From Actinomycetes bacterium (GTDB taxonomy: Bacteria; Actinomycetota; Acidimicrobiia; Acidimicrobiales; Bog-793), in assembly GCA_021796535.1 (NCBI GenBank), contig JAKABW010000002.1:1-64000 (forward strand): DNA of 64,000 nucleotides, read 5' to 3'. Both the position numbers and the translations under genes were made by a program. Within the stretch, counting starts at the first letter, position 1. The number at the start of each line of letters is the position of its first letter. A model generated the notes under the pieces. It saw only the letters and a list, made by a program, of their open reading frames with translations, did not search any database and was not told the DNA's origin. Shown here in pieces: positions 48,907 to 58,051 of the stretch.

Positions 48907-50504
48907 TGTCCGCGACCCTTGACGGAATGAATAAAAAGTCGGCTAAAAAAGCAGCTGTTGCCGACAGGTACCTGAAACTTGTGTACGGGGGCGGAGGTCC
49001 TTTGCCGACGCGGCGGCCATCCGAAACCCCTCCGGCCGGCGGCAGGACTTCCGTTTCGGTCCCCAAGCCTGCAGGCGGGAAGAAAAAATCCGTCGCGGAC
49101 AAAACCGGCCCTTTGCGTTCCCAGCAAAAAGACTACTATTTACGCCAAATCGGTGCGAGAAGAGCAAAAAAGATAGCGGTGCTGGTTTCGGTTTTGTCGA
49201 TATTCGGGGTAGTCATAATTTTTGCCGCTTCCGCAGTCACCTCCGCCATCGGCGGCAGATCGCCTTTTTCTTTGGCCCTCCGTCAGGTTCTGTGGGTATT
49301 CTGCGGCGGGGTGGGTTATTTGCTTGCCAGCAAAATGTCTTTGCAGAAGGTACGCGATTTGTCCAAACCGCTTTTGGCTATTTCCGCCGCTCTGCTTTTT
49401 CTCGTTCTGCTGCCCGGTATTTCCAAGCATTCGGGGGGAGCCAGCCGCTGGATAGGAGTAGGACCCTTTGATATTCAGCCGTCGGAACTTGCCAAGTTGG
49501 CCTTTGCCGTTTTTGTCGCAGATCTGATCGACAGAAGGAAGCACAGCAAAAATTACGTAAAGGATTTGGTATTTCCGGTCGGAGCCATGGCGGCAATACT
49601 GGGAATCATGATTATGCGCCAGCCGGACCTGGGTACCACCATTATTATCCTGGGCATAGGTTTGATGGAGATGGGCGTGTCCCATTTGCCGAAGAAAATC
49701 TTTATCACCACTCTCTCCGTCGCCATAGCCGTCGTGACGGTGCTTTCTCTGATTGAGCCCTACAGATTTAAGAGGCTGTTGTCGTTTGTCAACCCCTTTG
49801 CCCATGCCAGCGGGTCGGGATATCAGCTTGCCCAATCAATGCTGGCCCTGGGACAGGGTCACATCACCGGTGCGGGTCTGGCCTCGTCGCCCATGGCTTG
49901 GGGGCTTTTGCCGAATGCACAAACAGATTTTATTTTTTCCGTTGTCGGCAACGATATGGGCATTTTGGGGACCCTGGCAATTCTGGCGGCTTTTTCCGTT
50001 TTGTTTATTCTCGGAATAAAAACGGCTCTTTCCGCCAAAGATATTTTTTCGTCGTATCTGGCAATAGGTTTGATGGTGTTGATATGCGGTCAGGCGTTTT
50101 TGAACATAGCCGGCGTGATAGGAATTATGCCCGAGACAGGCATACCGCTTCCGTTTTTCTCCTCCGGCGGATCTTCTCTGATCGTGGTCCTTACCGCTTG
50201 CGGTTTGTTGACCAACATAGCAAGACATCCTCTCGGTGTCACGCGTCCCAAGAGAAGCCGTTTTGGGGAAAACGGTACAAAGTATGCTTATTTTGCGCAA
50301 CAAAAGCGGGTTTCGAGAAGAACGGAGATAACAGCTTACCGCAGGCAAAATGAGAATGTAAGTTATGCCGACTCAAGCGCCGGACGGGGGGAAGGGCGCA
50401 ACGCTGTTTCCGGATACCCCGGTCCCAATGTGAGACGGGGCGGAAATCGTTCCGGTGTTTACGAATACGGAGAACCTATCGATTTACGCAAGCGGTATTT
50501 ATGA
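48906..50504 (+). CDS. ftsW: Septal peptidoglycan glycosyltransferase FtsW
   Basis: A 532-residue SEDS-family polymerase that builds septal glycan together with FtsI. ATG 48906 overlaps the mraY stop by one base. Residues 1-85 are a cytoplasmic Gly/Pro/Lys-rich extension, then about ten helices. SEDS motifs seen are GGASRWIGVGPFDIQPSELAKL, MRQPDLGTTIIIL, FVNPFAHASGSGYQLAQSM and, near the end, GIMPETGIPLPFFSSGGSSL. After the last helix a Arg/Asn/Gly-rich cytoplasmic tail of about 90 residues follows. Both tails exceed those of E. coli FtsW (414 residues) and are of the kind seen in actinobacteria. Confidence 0.95.
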   Translation: MSATLDGMNKKSAKKAAVADRYLKLVYGGGGPLPTRRPSETPPAGGRTSVSVPKPAGGKKKSVADKTGPLRSQQKDYYLRQIGARRAKKIAVLVSVLSIFGVVIIFAASAVTSAIGGRSPFSLALRQVLWVFCGGVGYLLASKMSLQKVRDLSKPLLAISAALLFLVLLPGISKHSGGASRWIGVGPFDIQPSELAKLAFAVFVADLIDRRKHSKNYVKDLVFPVGAMAAILGIMIMRQPDLGTTIIILGIGLMEMGVSHLPKKIFITTLSVAIAVVTVLSLIEPYRFKRLLSFVNPFAHASGSGYQLAQSMLALGQGHITGAGLASSPMAWGLLPNAQTDFIFSVVGNDMGILGTLAILAAFSVLFILGIKTALSAKDIFSSYLAIGLMVLICGQAFLNIAGVIGIMPETGIPLPFFSSGGSSLIVVLTACGLLTNIARHPLGVTRPKRSRFGENGTKYAYFAQQKRVSRRTEITAYRRQNENVSYADSSAGRGEGRNAVSGYPGPNVRRGGNRSGVYEYGEPIDLRKRYL

Positions 50505-51865
50505 CGGCCGCGAAAGTTGAAGCGTCTGCGAACGGAAAAGATAAGACTTATAAATTTGTCTTTGCCGGCGGCGGTACGGCGGGACACATCGTCCCGGGCC
50601 TTGCGGTGGCCGCGGCGCTCGTCGATACCGGATACAAAAAAGACGATATCCTGTTTATGGGTTCGACTAAAGGAATGGAAAAATTTCTTATTCCAAAAGC
50701 CGGTTATGACATAAGGCTTTACGACACCAAAGGTCTCGTCCGCCGGCTCTCTTTGGAAAATTTCTTCAAAGTTCTCGAAATGTCGGCCGACAATTCCAGG
50801 TCTTTTCTTCGGGCTTTGAAGGATTTGCGGCGCATCAAACCCGACCTTATTGTCATGCTGGGGGGCTATGCCGGTTTGATTCCCGCTTTGGCGGGGCTGG
50901 TTCTGGGGGCCAAGGTGGCGGTGGTTAACGTCGACTCCGTTCCGGGACTTTCGAACAGAATCGTGGGCAGATTTGCCGCGGTCAATACGCTGCCGCAGGC
51001 TGTCCCCGGCGTAAAGCGCGCCGTGGTGACCGGAACTCCGATCAGAACCGATGCGGCGTCGAGAAAAAATTTTCTGTTGCAAAACGACAACGGGATCCGC
51101 TCGTCGGCAATAAAAGTTTTTTTCGGTACCGCCAGCACTCCCGGGTCCGACCAAGGGCCGGACGGGACGCCCGGGACCCGGGATCCGCTTTTTTTCACGG
51201 TGATGTCGGGTTCCCTGGGGGCTTACAGCATCAATAAAGTCTTGCCGCGCCTGGTTGGGGCCATGGCGGAAAAAAGCATTTTCGGAAGCCGGCCGTTGTT
51301 CGTTTATCACGTCACCGGCGAAAGGGATTTTGACCTGACCGTTGCCGATTGCGGGAAAACGTTTACGGCGGAAACGGGTGAGAAAAACGGTTCGGGGGCC
51401 AAAAAAGCGTACAAAACAGAGCTCCGCAAAGAAGGGGAGAGGAAAACCGTTTTTTCTTTGCTGAGCGCGGACGGTTCCCGGCTTTTGGCCGAGTACTGCC
51501 TTGCCGCCTACGAAGACCGGATACCGGAATTGATGGAGGCGTCCGATCTTTTTCTGGGCAGGGCGGGAGCTTCCACGGTGGCCGAAATTGCCGCCATAGG
51601 GGTGCCCTCCGTCCTGGTGCCTTTGCCGAAGGCCCCGAGGGACCATCAGAGGGAAAACATCGACGAAATGGCAAAAAAGGGCGCTTTGATCGGGATTGAC
51701 GACGCCGACCTCACTTGGGACAATCTTTTCGGTCTCATCCCATCCCTCCTCGGAGACGGGGAAAGGCGGAGAGAAATGGCTCTTCGTCTTTACGAATTCG
51801 GAGAACGGGAGGCCGCCGCAACCGTGGCCGGTTTGTTGAGCCGCCTGGCGGGGGAGGGCGCATGA
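50501..51865 (+). CDS. murG: Lipid II synthase MurG
   Basis: A 454-residue GT-B glycosyltransferase that adds GlcNAc to lipid I. The N-terminal lipid-acceptor loop is FAGGGTAGHIVPGLAVA, then MLGGYAGLIPAL and VDSVPGLSNRIVGRFA; the donor-binding C-terminal domain has MSGSLGAYSINKVLP and GRAGASTVAEIAAIG with VPLPKAPRDHQRENI. It is about 90 residues longer than usual: extra material lies after VTGTPIRTDAAS (residues about 185-225) and a charged insert of about 50 residues lies at about 280-330 (ETGEKNGSGAKKAYKTEL). The glycine-rich and HQ-type catalytic motifs are intact. ATG overlaps the ftsW stop by four bases. Confidence 0.93.
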   Translation: MTAAKVEASANGKDKTYKFVFAGGGTAGHIVPGLAVAAALVDTGYKKDDILFMGSTKGMEKFLIPKAGYDIRLYDTKGLVRRLSLENFFKVLEMSADNSRSFLRALKDLRRIKPDLIVMLGGYAGLIPALAGLVLGAKVAVVNVDSVPGLSNRIVGRFAAVNTLPQAVPGVKRAVVTGTPIRTDAASRKNFLLQNDNGIRSSAIKVFFGTASTPGSDQGPDGTPGTRDPLFFTVMSGSLGAYSINKVLPRLVGAMAEKSIFGSRPLFVYHVTGERDFDLTVADCGKTFTAETGEKNGSGAKKAYKTELRKEGERKTVFSLLSADGSRLLAEYCLAAYEDRIPELMEASDLFLGRAGASTVAEIAAIGVPSVLVPLPKAPRDHQRENIDEMAKKGALIGIDDADLTWDNLFGLIPSLLGDGERRREMALRLYEFGEREAAATVAGLLSRLAGEGA

Positions 51866-51954
51866 GACGGCAAAAAATTTTTCTCCGACCGTCCCATTTG
51901 TCTGCAAAAAAGATTTTTATTTTACGGGAGAAGAACTCAGATGAATTTGTTTGA
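51862..51954 (+). CDS. Small basic ORF (30 codons) between murG and murC
   Basis: An ATG that overlaps the murG stop by four bases (ATGA) opens MRRQKIFLRPSHLSAKK and 13 more residues, ending at a TGA 12-14 bases inside murC. Its position copies the coupling used elsewhere in the cluster. It may only carry ribosomes toward murC, or be chance; murC has its own GGGAG site. I do not recognise the peptide. Confidence 0.25.
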   Translation: MRRQKIFLRPSHLSAKKIFILREKNSDEFV

Positions 51955-53326
51955 CCTGAACAATTGTCGCAAGATACACATCGTGGGGATAGGCGGCGCC
52001 GGAATGAGCGCCATCGCCGCCGTGCTGAAATCCATAGGATTTGACGTCAGCGGCAGCGATGTCCGCCGCAGTCACGCTTTGGACAGATTGGAGGCACAGG
52101 GCATCCGGATCTACCTGGGACACAGCGAAGAAAACGGTTTGTCGGGCGATCTGCTTACCTATTCTTCGGCCGTTCCGATTTCCAATCCGGAGCTTCTGGC
52201 TGCTGCGGCCAGAGGAATACCGGTCGTTCCCCGCAGTGAAATCCTGGCGGCCATCTCGGCCATGAAAAGATCTCTTTGCGTGGCCGGCACACACGGAAAA
52301 ACTACCACCACAACCATGCTCGGAATGATACTGGCCGAAGCGGGACTTTCGCCTTCTCTGATCGTGGGCGGGGACGTCAACGAAATCGGGAGCAATGCGA
52401 TTTGGGGCGAAGGAGAATTTTTGGTTCTGGAAGCCGACGAAAGCGACGGAACTTTCTTGAAACTTGCCACGGATATCGCCGTGGTAACCAGCATAGAGGC
52501 AGATCATCTCGATTTTTACGGTTCTTTTGACGCTTTGACCGAAGCTTACAGGCGCTTCGTTGACAATGCCGAATCGGGGGCCGTTCTTTGTGCTGACGAC
52601 AATGTCATTTCCGGCATGAATATAAGGGGCAATAACCTGCATTACTACGGCACTTCGGAAAAGGCCGATTATCGGATTTGCAATTTCAGTCCTTCGAGAA
52701 ACGGAGTGGCTTTCGATATCGTGTTTGATTCGGAGCTCCTCGGTCACGTGGATATGCCGGTGTTCGGCGAACACAACGCCAGAAATGCCGCGGCTGCCAT
52801 AGCGGCGTCGTTACTGGCGGGAGCGTCTTTTGACTCCGCCGTTTCCGCGTTGTCCCGTTTTGCCGGAGTAGCCAGGCGCTTTGAGTTCCGCGGGGAAGCC
52901 AGAGGCGTGACTTTTGTGGATGATTACGCCCATCTGCCGGGAGAAATTAAAGCGACCCTGGCGGCCGCCAAACAACTTGAAGCCGGACGCGTCGTGGCGG
53001 TATTTCAGCCCCACCGCTATTCGAGAATCGCCTCTCTGGCCAATGATTTCGGTTCTGCTTTCCATGACGCGGATTTGGTTGTCGTAACCGACGTTTATCC
53101 GGCCGGTGAAAAACCGTTGCCGGGCGTAACCGGCGAACTTGTATCTTCGGCCGTGCGCCGCAACACGGAACCGGCATCCGTGTATTACTGCCCCGGCAGA
53201 AAAGAACTGGTGGAATTGCTGAAAGAAACTTTGCGGGAAGGCGACCTCTGTCTCAGCCTGTCGGCGGGCGATTTGTCAAGTTTGCCGGAGGAGATTATGG
53301 GGGAGTGGTCTGCCAATTTCGGTTGA
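51941..53326 (+). CDS. murC: UDP-N-acetylmuramate-L-alanine ligase MurC
   Basis: A 461-residue Mur ligase that adds L-alanine to UDP-MurNAc. Motifs are IHIVGIGGAGMSAIAAVL at about 8-25, SGSDVRRSHALDRLEAQGI, P-loop CVAGTHGKTTTTTMLG at about 112-127, EADESDGTFLKL, SIEADHLDFYG, GEHNARNAAAAIAASL, and FVDDYAHLPGEIKATL with FQPHRYSR. All expected active-site elements are present. ATG 51941 has CGGGAG about nine bases upstream. It is followed by murB after 66 bases, the widest gap so far in the cluster. Confidence 0.96.
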   Translation: MNLFDLNNCRKIHIVGIGGAGMSAIAAVLKSIGFDVSGSDVRRSHALDRLEAQGIRIYLGHSEENGLSGDLLTYSSAVPISNPELLAAAARGIPVVPRSEILAAISAMKRSLCVAGTHGKTTTTTMLGMILAEAGLSPSLIVGGDVNEIGSNAIWGEGEFLVLEADESDGTFLKLATDIAVVTSIEADHLDFYGSFDALTEAYRRFVDNAESGAVLCADDNVISGMNIRGNNLHYYGTSEKADYRICNFSPSRNGVAFDIVFDSELLGHVDMPVFGEHNARNAAAAIAASLLAGASFDSAVSALSRFAGVARRFEFRGEARGVTFVDDYAHLPGEIKATLAAAKQLEAGRVVAVFQPHRYSRIASLANDFGSAFHDADLVVVTDVYPAGEKPLPGVTGELVSSAVRRNTEPASVYYCPGRKELVELLKETLREGDLCLSLSAGDLSSLPEEIMGEWSANFG

Positions 53327-53392
53327 AAGCGTTTCCGGAGTATACAATGGCCTGATGGGATCACGATTTGGGGATATGCGGCCGGTGTAGAT

Positions 53393-54349
53393 ATGGAAAG
53401 ATTCGAAAAAGACAGCGAACTGAGCGACAGGCTGGCAATTGCCGCCGGTATTCTGACTGCGGAAAAGAAAGAAAACGTTTTTTTTGACTTTCCCATCGGT
53501 CAAAAGACAACTTACAGAGCGGGAGGCAGCGCCGCCCTCTTTTTACTGATCGACAATCCGGGTGACCTTTATCCGCTGGCTGCCGCCCTGCGGGAGTCTT
53601 CCCTTGCCATGCTTTGTCTTGGCAAGGGCTCCAATACGTTGGTATCCGAGAGCGGCTTTGTCGGCATTTGCTGTGCGCTGTCGGACAGTTTTTCTTATGT
53701 AAAAACGGATAAGAAAAATCTCACAGTCACATGCGGGGCCGCCGCCGCGCTGCCCCAGATCGCCAGACAAAGCACCGCGGCGGGACTGTCCGGATTGGAA
53801 TGGGCCGTCGGGATACCCGGCTCTTGCGGGGGTGCCGTCTTTATGAATGCCGGGGGACACGGCTCCGATGTCGCTTCCGTCATCAAGCAGGCAAGCGTTT
53901 TTGATATCGAGAGACAAGAGATTTTGCACAGCAAAAGTGAAGAGATGGTTTTTTCTTACAGACACTCCCCGCTATCAGGCCGGGAGATAGTTTTGGAAGC
54001 GGTTTTTAATGTCACGCCGGGAGACGTGCAAAAATCACTTGCGGTTATTCAAGAAATTGTGGCCTGGAGAAGAGTAAATCAGCCCGGCGGGAAAAATGCC
54101 GGTTCGGTGTTTAAAAATCCGCAGGGGCTGTCGGTCGGGAAATTGCTCGACGATCTGGGCTTCAAAGGATTCCGATACAATTCGGCCTGTATTTCGGAAA
54201 AACACGCCAACTTTTTTCAGCTGGATCCCGGCGGGAAGAGTGACGATGTTTTTGTGCTCATCGAAATGGTCCGCGGCAAAGTGTTGAAAGAAACAGGCAT
54301 AGTCCTGGAGCCGGAAGTAAAACTCGTCGGTTTTGAGAGCTTGCGGTAG
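53393..54349 (+). CDS. murB: UDP-N-acetylenolpyruvoylglucosamine reductase MurB
   Basis: A 318-residue FAD enzyme that completes UDP-MurNAc. FAD-binding blocks are TTYRAGGSAALFL, CLGKGSNTLVSESG and GLEWAVGIPGSCGGAVFMN with NAGGHGSDVA; the substrate part has FSYRHSPLSGREIVLEAVF, NAGSVFKNPQG with the catalytic serine, and CISEKHANFFQLDPG with the catalytic glutamate. The short form, lacking the extra loop of E. coli MurB, suggests a type II enzyme. ATG 53393 has no clear ribosome site. A 129-base gap with a dyad follows before ftsQ. Confidence 0.94.
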   Translation: MERFEKDSELSDRLAIAAGILTAEKKENVFFDFPIGQKTTYRAGGSAALFLLIDNPGDLYPLAAALRESSLAMLCLGKGSNTLVSESGFVGICCALSDSFSYVKTDKKNLTVTCGAAAALPQIARQSTAAGLSGLEWAVGIPGSCGGAVFMNAGGHGSDVASVIKQASVFDIERQEILHSKSEEMVFSYRHSPLSGREIVLEAVFNVTPGDVQKSLAVIQEIVAWRRVNQPGGKNAGSVFKNPQGLSVGKLLDDLGFKGFRYNSACISEKHANFFQLDPGGKSDDVFVLIEMVRGKVLKETGIVLEPEVKLVGFESLR

Positions 54350-54351
54350 TC

Positions 54352-54373
54352 AATTGTCACAAAATAGACAATT
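54352..54373. promoter_or_regulatory. Inverted repeat upstream of ftsQ
   Basis: AATTGTC and GACAATT, perfect 7-base arms with an eight-base spacer, directly after the murB stop. This is one of the few real gaps in the dcw cluster, so a local promoter with an operator for ftsQ-ftsZ is plausible but unproven. Confidence 0.35.
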
Positions 54374-54478
54374 ACTGACTGAAATATAAGCTTAGTTCTA
54401 TGCAAAAACTGTGCACAAAAATTATTGTCTTTCCACAGTGGATAATTTTTGCGGTTGGTACTAATATGGTAAGGATAA

Positions 54479-55255
54479 ATGGGTTCTAAAACTTTACCAA
54501 AGGTAACCGATGCATTTTCACCTGCGACCTTCCAAAACTCAGCCCTCAGGAGCAAGAGAGGCAAAATTGTGACGCTCGTTACCCTTTGCGTTATGGCGCT
54601 TGCGGTGGCGATACTTTTTTTGCTCTACTCCCCATTTTTTTCGGCGCGGACAATTTGGGTGCAGGGTTCTCCTTATCTTTCCAAACAACAGGTACTTTCC
54701 GTCGCCCAGGTGTCGGAGGCAACCCCCCTGTTTGACGTAAATCCCGGACACGTCTCGGCTTTGCTAGAGCGGGACCCCTGGATAGAAAAAGCAACGGTCA
54801 GCGTGCTTTGGCCTTCGAAGATTCTAATACGCGTGCGGGAAGCAAAACCTGTGGGATTTTTGCAACTGACCAACGGGTCTGATGTCATCGTCGGTTCGAA
54901 CGGCAAGGTCCTGTCTTCCCCGCCCGCCGCATCCGGGTTGCCCCGGTTCGTTTTGCCCTCCGGACTTTCTCCCCAAAAAGCCTCTGCCGAGCGTTTGCCG
55001 TCTTCTCTTCTGACGGAAGACGAGATCATGACCGCTATGCCCAACTCTTTGACCGGCTACGTAAAAAATATCCATTACCTGAACGCCCTGGGTGCAGAGT
55101 TGGTCTTGCAAAACGGGACGGATGTCGTTTTTGGGAATTCTTTTAATCTGAGGGAAAAGTGGATTGCTTTAGCGACTATGATAACCAAAACGAATATTAA
55201 TAAGGATCGGGAAATAGATTTAAGGGATCCCAACTTGCCGGTTGTGACCCAGTGA
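54479..55255 (+). CDS. ftsQ: Divisome protein FtsQ/DivIB
   Basis: A 258-residue bitopic protein: cytoplasmic part of about 28 residues, membrane helix at about 30-50 (VTLVTLCVMALAVAILFLLY), then a POTRA domain with FFSARTIWVQGSPYLSKQQV and TPLFDVNPGHVSALLERDPW then IEKATVSVLWPSKILIRVRE, the standard FtsQ pattern. A beta domain follows and ends with REIDLRDPNLPVVTQ. It would join FtsL and the FtsW-FtsI complex. ATG 54479 has AAGGA four bases upstream. It precedes ftsZ by 63 bases. Confidence 0.93.
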   Translation: MGSKTLPKVTDAFSPATFQNSALRSKRGKIVTLVTLCVMALAVAILFLLYSPFFSARTIWVQGSPYLSKQQVLSVAQVSEATPLFDVNPGHVSALLERDPWIEKATVSVLWPSKILIRVREAKPVGFLQLTNGSDVIVGSNGKVLSSPPAASGLPRFVLPSGLSPQKASAERLPSSLLTEDEIMTAMPNSLTGYVKNIHYLNALGAELVLQNGTDVVFGNSFNLREKWIALATMITKTNINKDREIDLRDPNLPVVTQ

Positions 55256-55318
55256 GAGTTTGCACAGGTTTCAATAAGTTGCACTTTGAAACCAAAATTG
55301 ACAGGAAGGCGATGACTT

Positions 55319-56461
55319 ATGGATAGTTCATCACAAGGCTTTATCGCAGTTATAAAAGTAGTGGGAGTGGGCGGCGCCGGTGTAAATGCGGTCAACCGTA
55401 TGATTGACGCCGGTCTGCGGGGCGTCGAATTTATAGGCGTAAATACAGACGCCCAGGCACTTTTGATGAGCGATGCCGACATCAAGTTGGATATAGGACG
55501 CCAGACGACGCGCGGCCTCGGAGCGGGAAGCGATCCCGAGGTCGGCAGAGCAGCGGCCGAAGAACACAAAGAAGAAATAGAAGAGCTTTTAAAAGGCGCC
55601 GACATGGTCTTTATTACGGCCGGCGAAGGCGGCGGCACCGGGACGGGAGGTGCTCCCGTCGTGGCGGAAGTGGCCAAGAGTCTGGGGGCTTTGACCATAG
55701 GCGTTGTCACCAGACCGTTCGATTTTGAAGGGAGAAGAAGAGCCCTTCAAGCCGAAGAGGGCATCAAAAAACTGAAAGACAAAGTCGATACTCTGATAGT
55801 CATTCCGAACCAAAGACTTCTCACTCTGGCCGATGCCAAAACTTCGATGGTGGACGCTTTCAGAATGGCGGACGAGGTCTTACTGCAGGGCGTGGGCGGC
55901 ATTACCGATCTGATCAACGTTCCGGGCGTCATAAACATAGACTTTGCCGACGTAAAAATGATTATGGCGGATGCCGGTACCGCCATCATGGGAATCGGCA
56001 CCGCAACAGGGGAAGGCAGGGCGGCCAATGCGGCCCGCCATGCCATCAAGAGTCCGCTTCTGGAGTCTTCGATCGACGGAGCCAGGGGCATACTTTTGAA
56101 CATAGCCGGCGGACCGGGACTCGGCCTTCTCGAGGTAAGCGAAGCGGCTTCCATAGTGCAGGAAGTGGCGCACCCGGATGCCAACATCATTTTTGGAAAC
56201 GTCATCGACAGTTCTCTTTCCGACTCGGTGAGGGTAACGGTCATCGCCGCCGGGTTCAGCGACTACACGGACGGCGCTTTGGCCGGATCGGAGCCGAAAT
56301 TCGCCGCCGCCGATAAAGCTGATCATGCAAAGCAGAGCTTGTCTTCCCGCCCGCAGCAAAACGGAACAACCCCGGAAAAGAAAAAAATAGACGTATTTGC
56401 CATTTTGGACGACAAAGACGACTTAGACGACGATTTTGACGTTCCCTCTTTTCTGAAGTAA
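55319..56461 (+). CDS. ftsZ: Cell division GTPase FtsZ
   Basis: A 380-residue tubulin-like GTPase that forms the Z ring. [20 protein letters not shown] opens the nucleotide-binding domain, the tubulin signature [10 protein letters not shown] is at about 105-114, [13 protein letters not shown] and [18 protein letters not shown] follow, and the T7 loop is [19 protein letters not shown] short disordered linker of about 40 residues leads to the conserved C-terminal peptide DFDVPSFLK, which binds SepF or other partners. No ftsA is present nearby, as in actinobacteria. It closes the dcw cluster. Confidence 0.98.
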   Translation: MDSSSQGFIAVIKVVGVGGAGVNAVNRMIDAGLRGVEFIGVNTDAQALLMSDADIKLDIGRQTTRGLGAGSDPEVGRAAAEEHKEEIEELLKGADMVFITAGEGGGTGTGGAPVVAEVAKSLGALTIGVVTRPFDFEGRRRALQAEEGIKKLKDKVDTLIVIPNQRLLTLADAKTSMVDAFRMADEVLLQGVGGITDLINVPGVINIDFADVKMIMADAGTAIMGIGTATGEGRAANAARHAIKSPLLESSIDGARGILLNIAGGPGLGLLEVSEAASIVQEVAHPDANIIFGNVIDSSLSDSVRVTVIAAGFSDYTDGALAGSEPKFAAADKADHAKQSLSSRPQQNGTTPEKKKIDVFAILDDKDDLDDDFDVPSFLK

Positions 56462-56551
56462 CACGGGCAGCGCCCATATTTGTAACGTTACTTTTTGAAG
56501 GGAATGCCGGGGGTGTGTTGCTTTTGGCACAAACAGCGGTAATCTGTATAT

Positions 56552-57112
56552 ATGAGCTGGAATGAAGACCTAAAAGAGCGTTTACAAAACGGCATGAAGC
56601 TGATTGAGCCCAATATCAAAACGGGTAAAGACTTCATGGAACATTTGTTGTCGGACGTACAAAAAGAAGCCGACGTCGGAAGAGAAAAAGTAGCCGAAAC
56701 CAAGTTGGATTTGGAAGAACTTGCCCAACACTTCGGTGCCAAGGCCAAGTTGACCGGCGAACGTTTTGAAGAACTTATCCGGCAGGAAGTCCAAAGACAG
56801 GTGGAGTCGTATATCAAGCGCCGGCGTGAGCATTTGTCGCAGGCTGTTGTCTCTTATGCCGCTCAGGTCCAAAAAGCTATTTCGGGCATCGCGCACCAAG
56901 TTTTCAACGATTCCAAGAACAGTCCCGCAGATGCGGTTCCCGCAGTCGATCAGCCGCAGGCAGAGTTGCCCAAAGCTGAGACCGCAAAGACCGCTCCAAA
57001 GTCGGCCGCAAAGACCGCTCCAAAGACCGCTTTGAAAACTGCTGCGGAAAAACCGAGAGCCAAAAAAACTTTGCCCGCCGACGAAAGCAAAACAAGACAA
57101 AAGAATATATGA
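56552..57112 (+). CDS. Coiled-coil protein with Lys/Ala/Pro-rich tail
   Basis: A 186-residue protein of no family I can name with confidence. Residues 1-125 are predicted helical with heptad-like spacing (EEIRQEV-type runs such as LDLEELAQHFGAKAKLTGER), broadly phasin- or apolipoprotein-like. From about residue 135 the chain turns into Ala/Pro/Lys repeats (KTAPKSAAKTAPKTALKTAA), like the tails of histone H1-type or PHA granule-binding proteins, and suggests binding to nucleic acid or another polyanion. ATG 56552 has no strong ribosome site. It sits between ftsZ and NAD kinase, on the same strand as both. Confidence 0.75.
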   Translation: MSWNEDLKERLQNGMKLIEPNIKTGKDFMEHLLSDVQKEADVGREKVAETKLDLEELAQHFGAKAKLTGERFEELIRQEVQRQVESYIKRRREHLSQAVVSYAAQVQKAISGIAHQVFNDSKNSPADAVPAVDQPQAELPKAETAKTAPKSAAKTAPKTALKTAAEKPRAKKTLPADESKTRQKNI

Positions 57113-57229
57113 TTCAAAGAGGCGTCTTTTTCGTAAAGTCGGCTTGAAAAACCGTGTTTCGTGTGGCTTTATGCCTGTTTAATCAGATATTTGAACACGG
57201 CACAGCTTTTGGAAACTAAGGTAAAGTTT

Positions 57230-58048
57230 ATGGCGAAAACCATCTTATTGCTGGCACACCCCGGATATACAAAAGATACCGAAGTGGTTTCACAGATCTT
57301 CAAGTGGTGGGATGCCAACGGATATGACGTAACGGACGTTTCTGATCGCGGGATTGACTATCGAATACCAAAAAATTCAGGAGTGGAGTTTGTTTTGAGT
57401 TTGGGGGGCGACGGCACGATGTTGCGGGCGGCCCAGCTGGTGATGGGAACGGACATAGCTTTGGTCGGCATCAATTTCGGAAGACTCGGCTACCTCACTC
57501 AGATGGAACCGGACGGCATCCACGGCTATTTTGAAAAGTTGCTCGTGCGCGATTACAGCATCGAAGAAAAAGCAACTTTGGAAATTACCGCCGGCAACAA
57601 AACCTTTTTTTGTCTGAATGAAGTCACCATAGAAAAAGCCGTTCCCGGTCATACAGTTTCTCTGGTTTTGGAAATTTCAAAGTCGGAATTTATTGCTTAT
57701 CGCGGCGACGGCGTTCTGATTGCGACGCCAACCGGTTCCACGGCCTATAATCTGTCTTTGGGCGGTCCCATCCTCGTTCCCACGCTGAAAGCCATGTTGC
57801 TTACCCCCATAGCTCCCCATACCCTTTTTGACAGATCGATTATTTTGGGCGAAGACGAAATCGTGGAAGCCATACTGAGAGACGACTCCAAAGCACTCCT
57901 TGTGGCGGACGGAAACCTTCTCGCTCCCCTCGGAGCCGGAGACAGAGTATCCGTGCGTTCAGGCGGGCACAGGGTGCGCATCGTGCGCTTTCCGGGGCCG
58001 GATTTTTATGAAGTGGTGCGGGAAAAGTTCTATACGAATGACAGGTAG
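57230..58048 (+). CDS. nadK: NAD kinase
   Basis: A 272-residue enzyme that phosphorylates NAD to NADP. The GGDGT motif is in LSLGGDGTMLRAAQ at about 57-70, followed by VGINFGRLGYLTQM; the second conserved block is YRGDGVLIATPTGSTAYNLS and LGGPILVP. The ATG at 57230 has AAGG about eight bases upstream and gives MAKTILLLAHPG, matching the family start; the frame extends 23 codons further without support. It is followed by recN after three bases, the ppnK-recN pair known from mycobacteria and other bacteria. Confidence 0.95.
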   Translation: MAKTILLLAHPGYTKDTEVVSQIFKWWDANGYDVTDVSDRGIDYRIPKNSGVEFVLSLGGDGTMLRAAQLVMGTDIALVGINFGRLGYLTQMEPDGIHGYFEKLLVRDYSIEEKATLEITAGNKTFFCLNEVTIEKAVPGHTVSLVLEISKSEFIAYRGDGVLIATPTGSTAYNLSLGGPILVPTLKAMLLTPIAPHTLFDRSIILGEDEIVEAILRDDSKALLVADGNLLAPLGAGDRVSVRSGGHRVRIVRFPGPDFYEVVREKFYTNDR

Positions 58049-58051
58049 GGC

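Noticed and set aside
50459..51907. 482-codon minus-strand frame opposite murG
   Set aside because: Shadow of murG; rich in Arg, Gly and His without known motifs.
54425..54450. DnaA-box-like sequence (CCACAGTGGATAA) upstream of ftsQ
   Set aside because: A single imperfect box (8 of 9) with no cluster, no dnaA or dnaN nearby, so no support for an origin.
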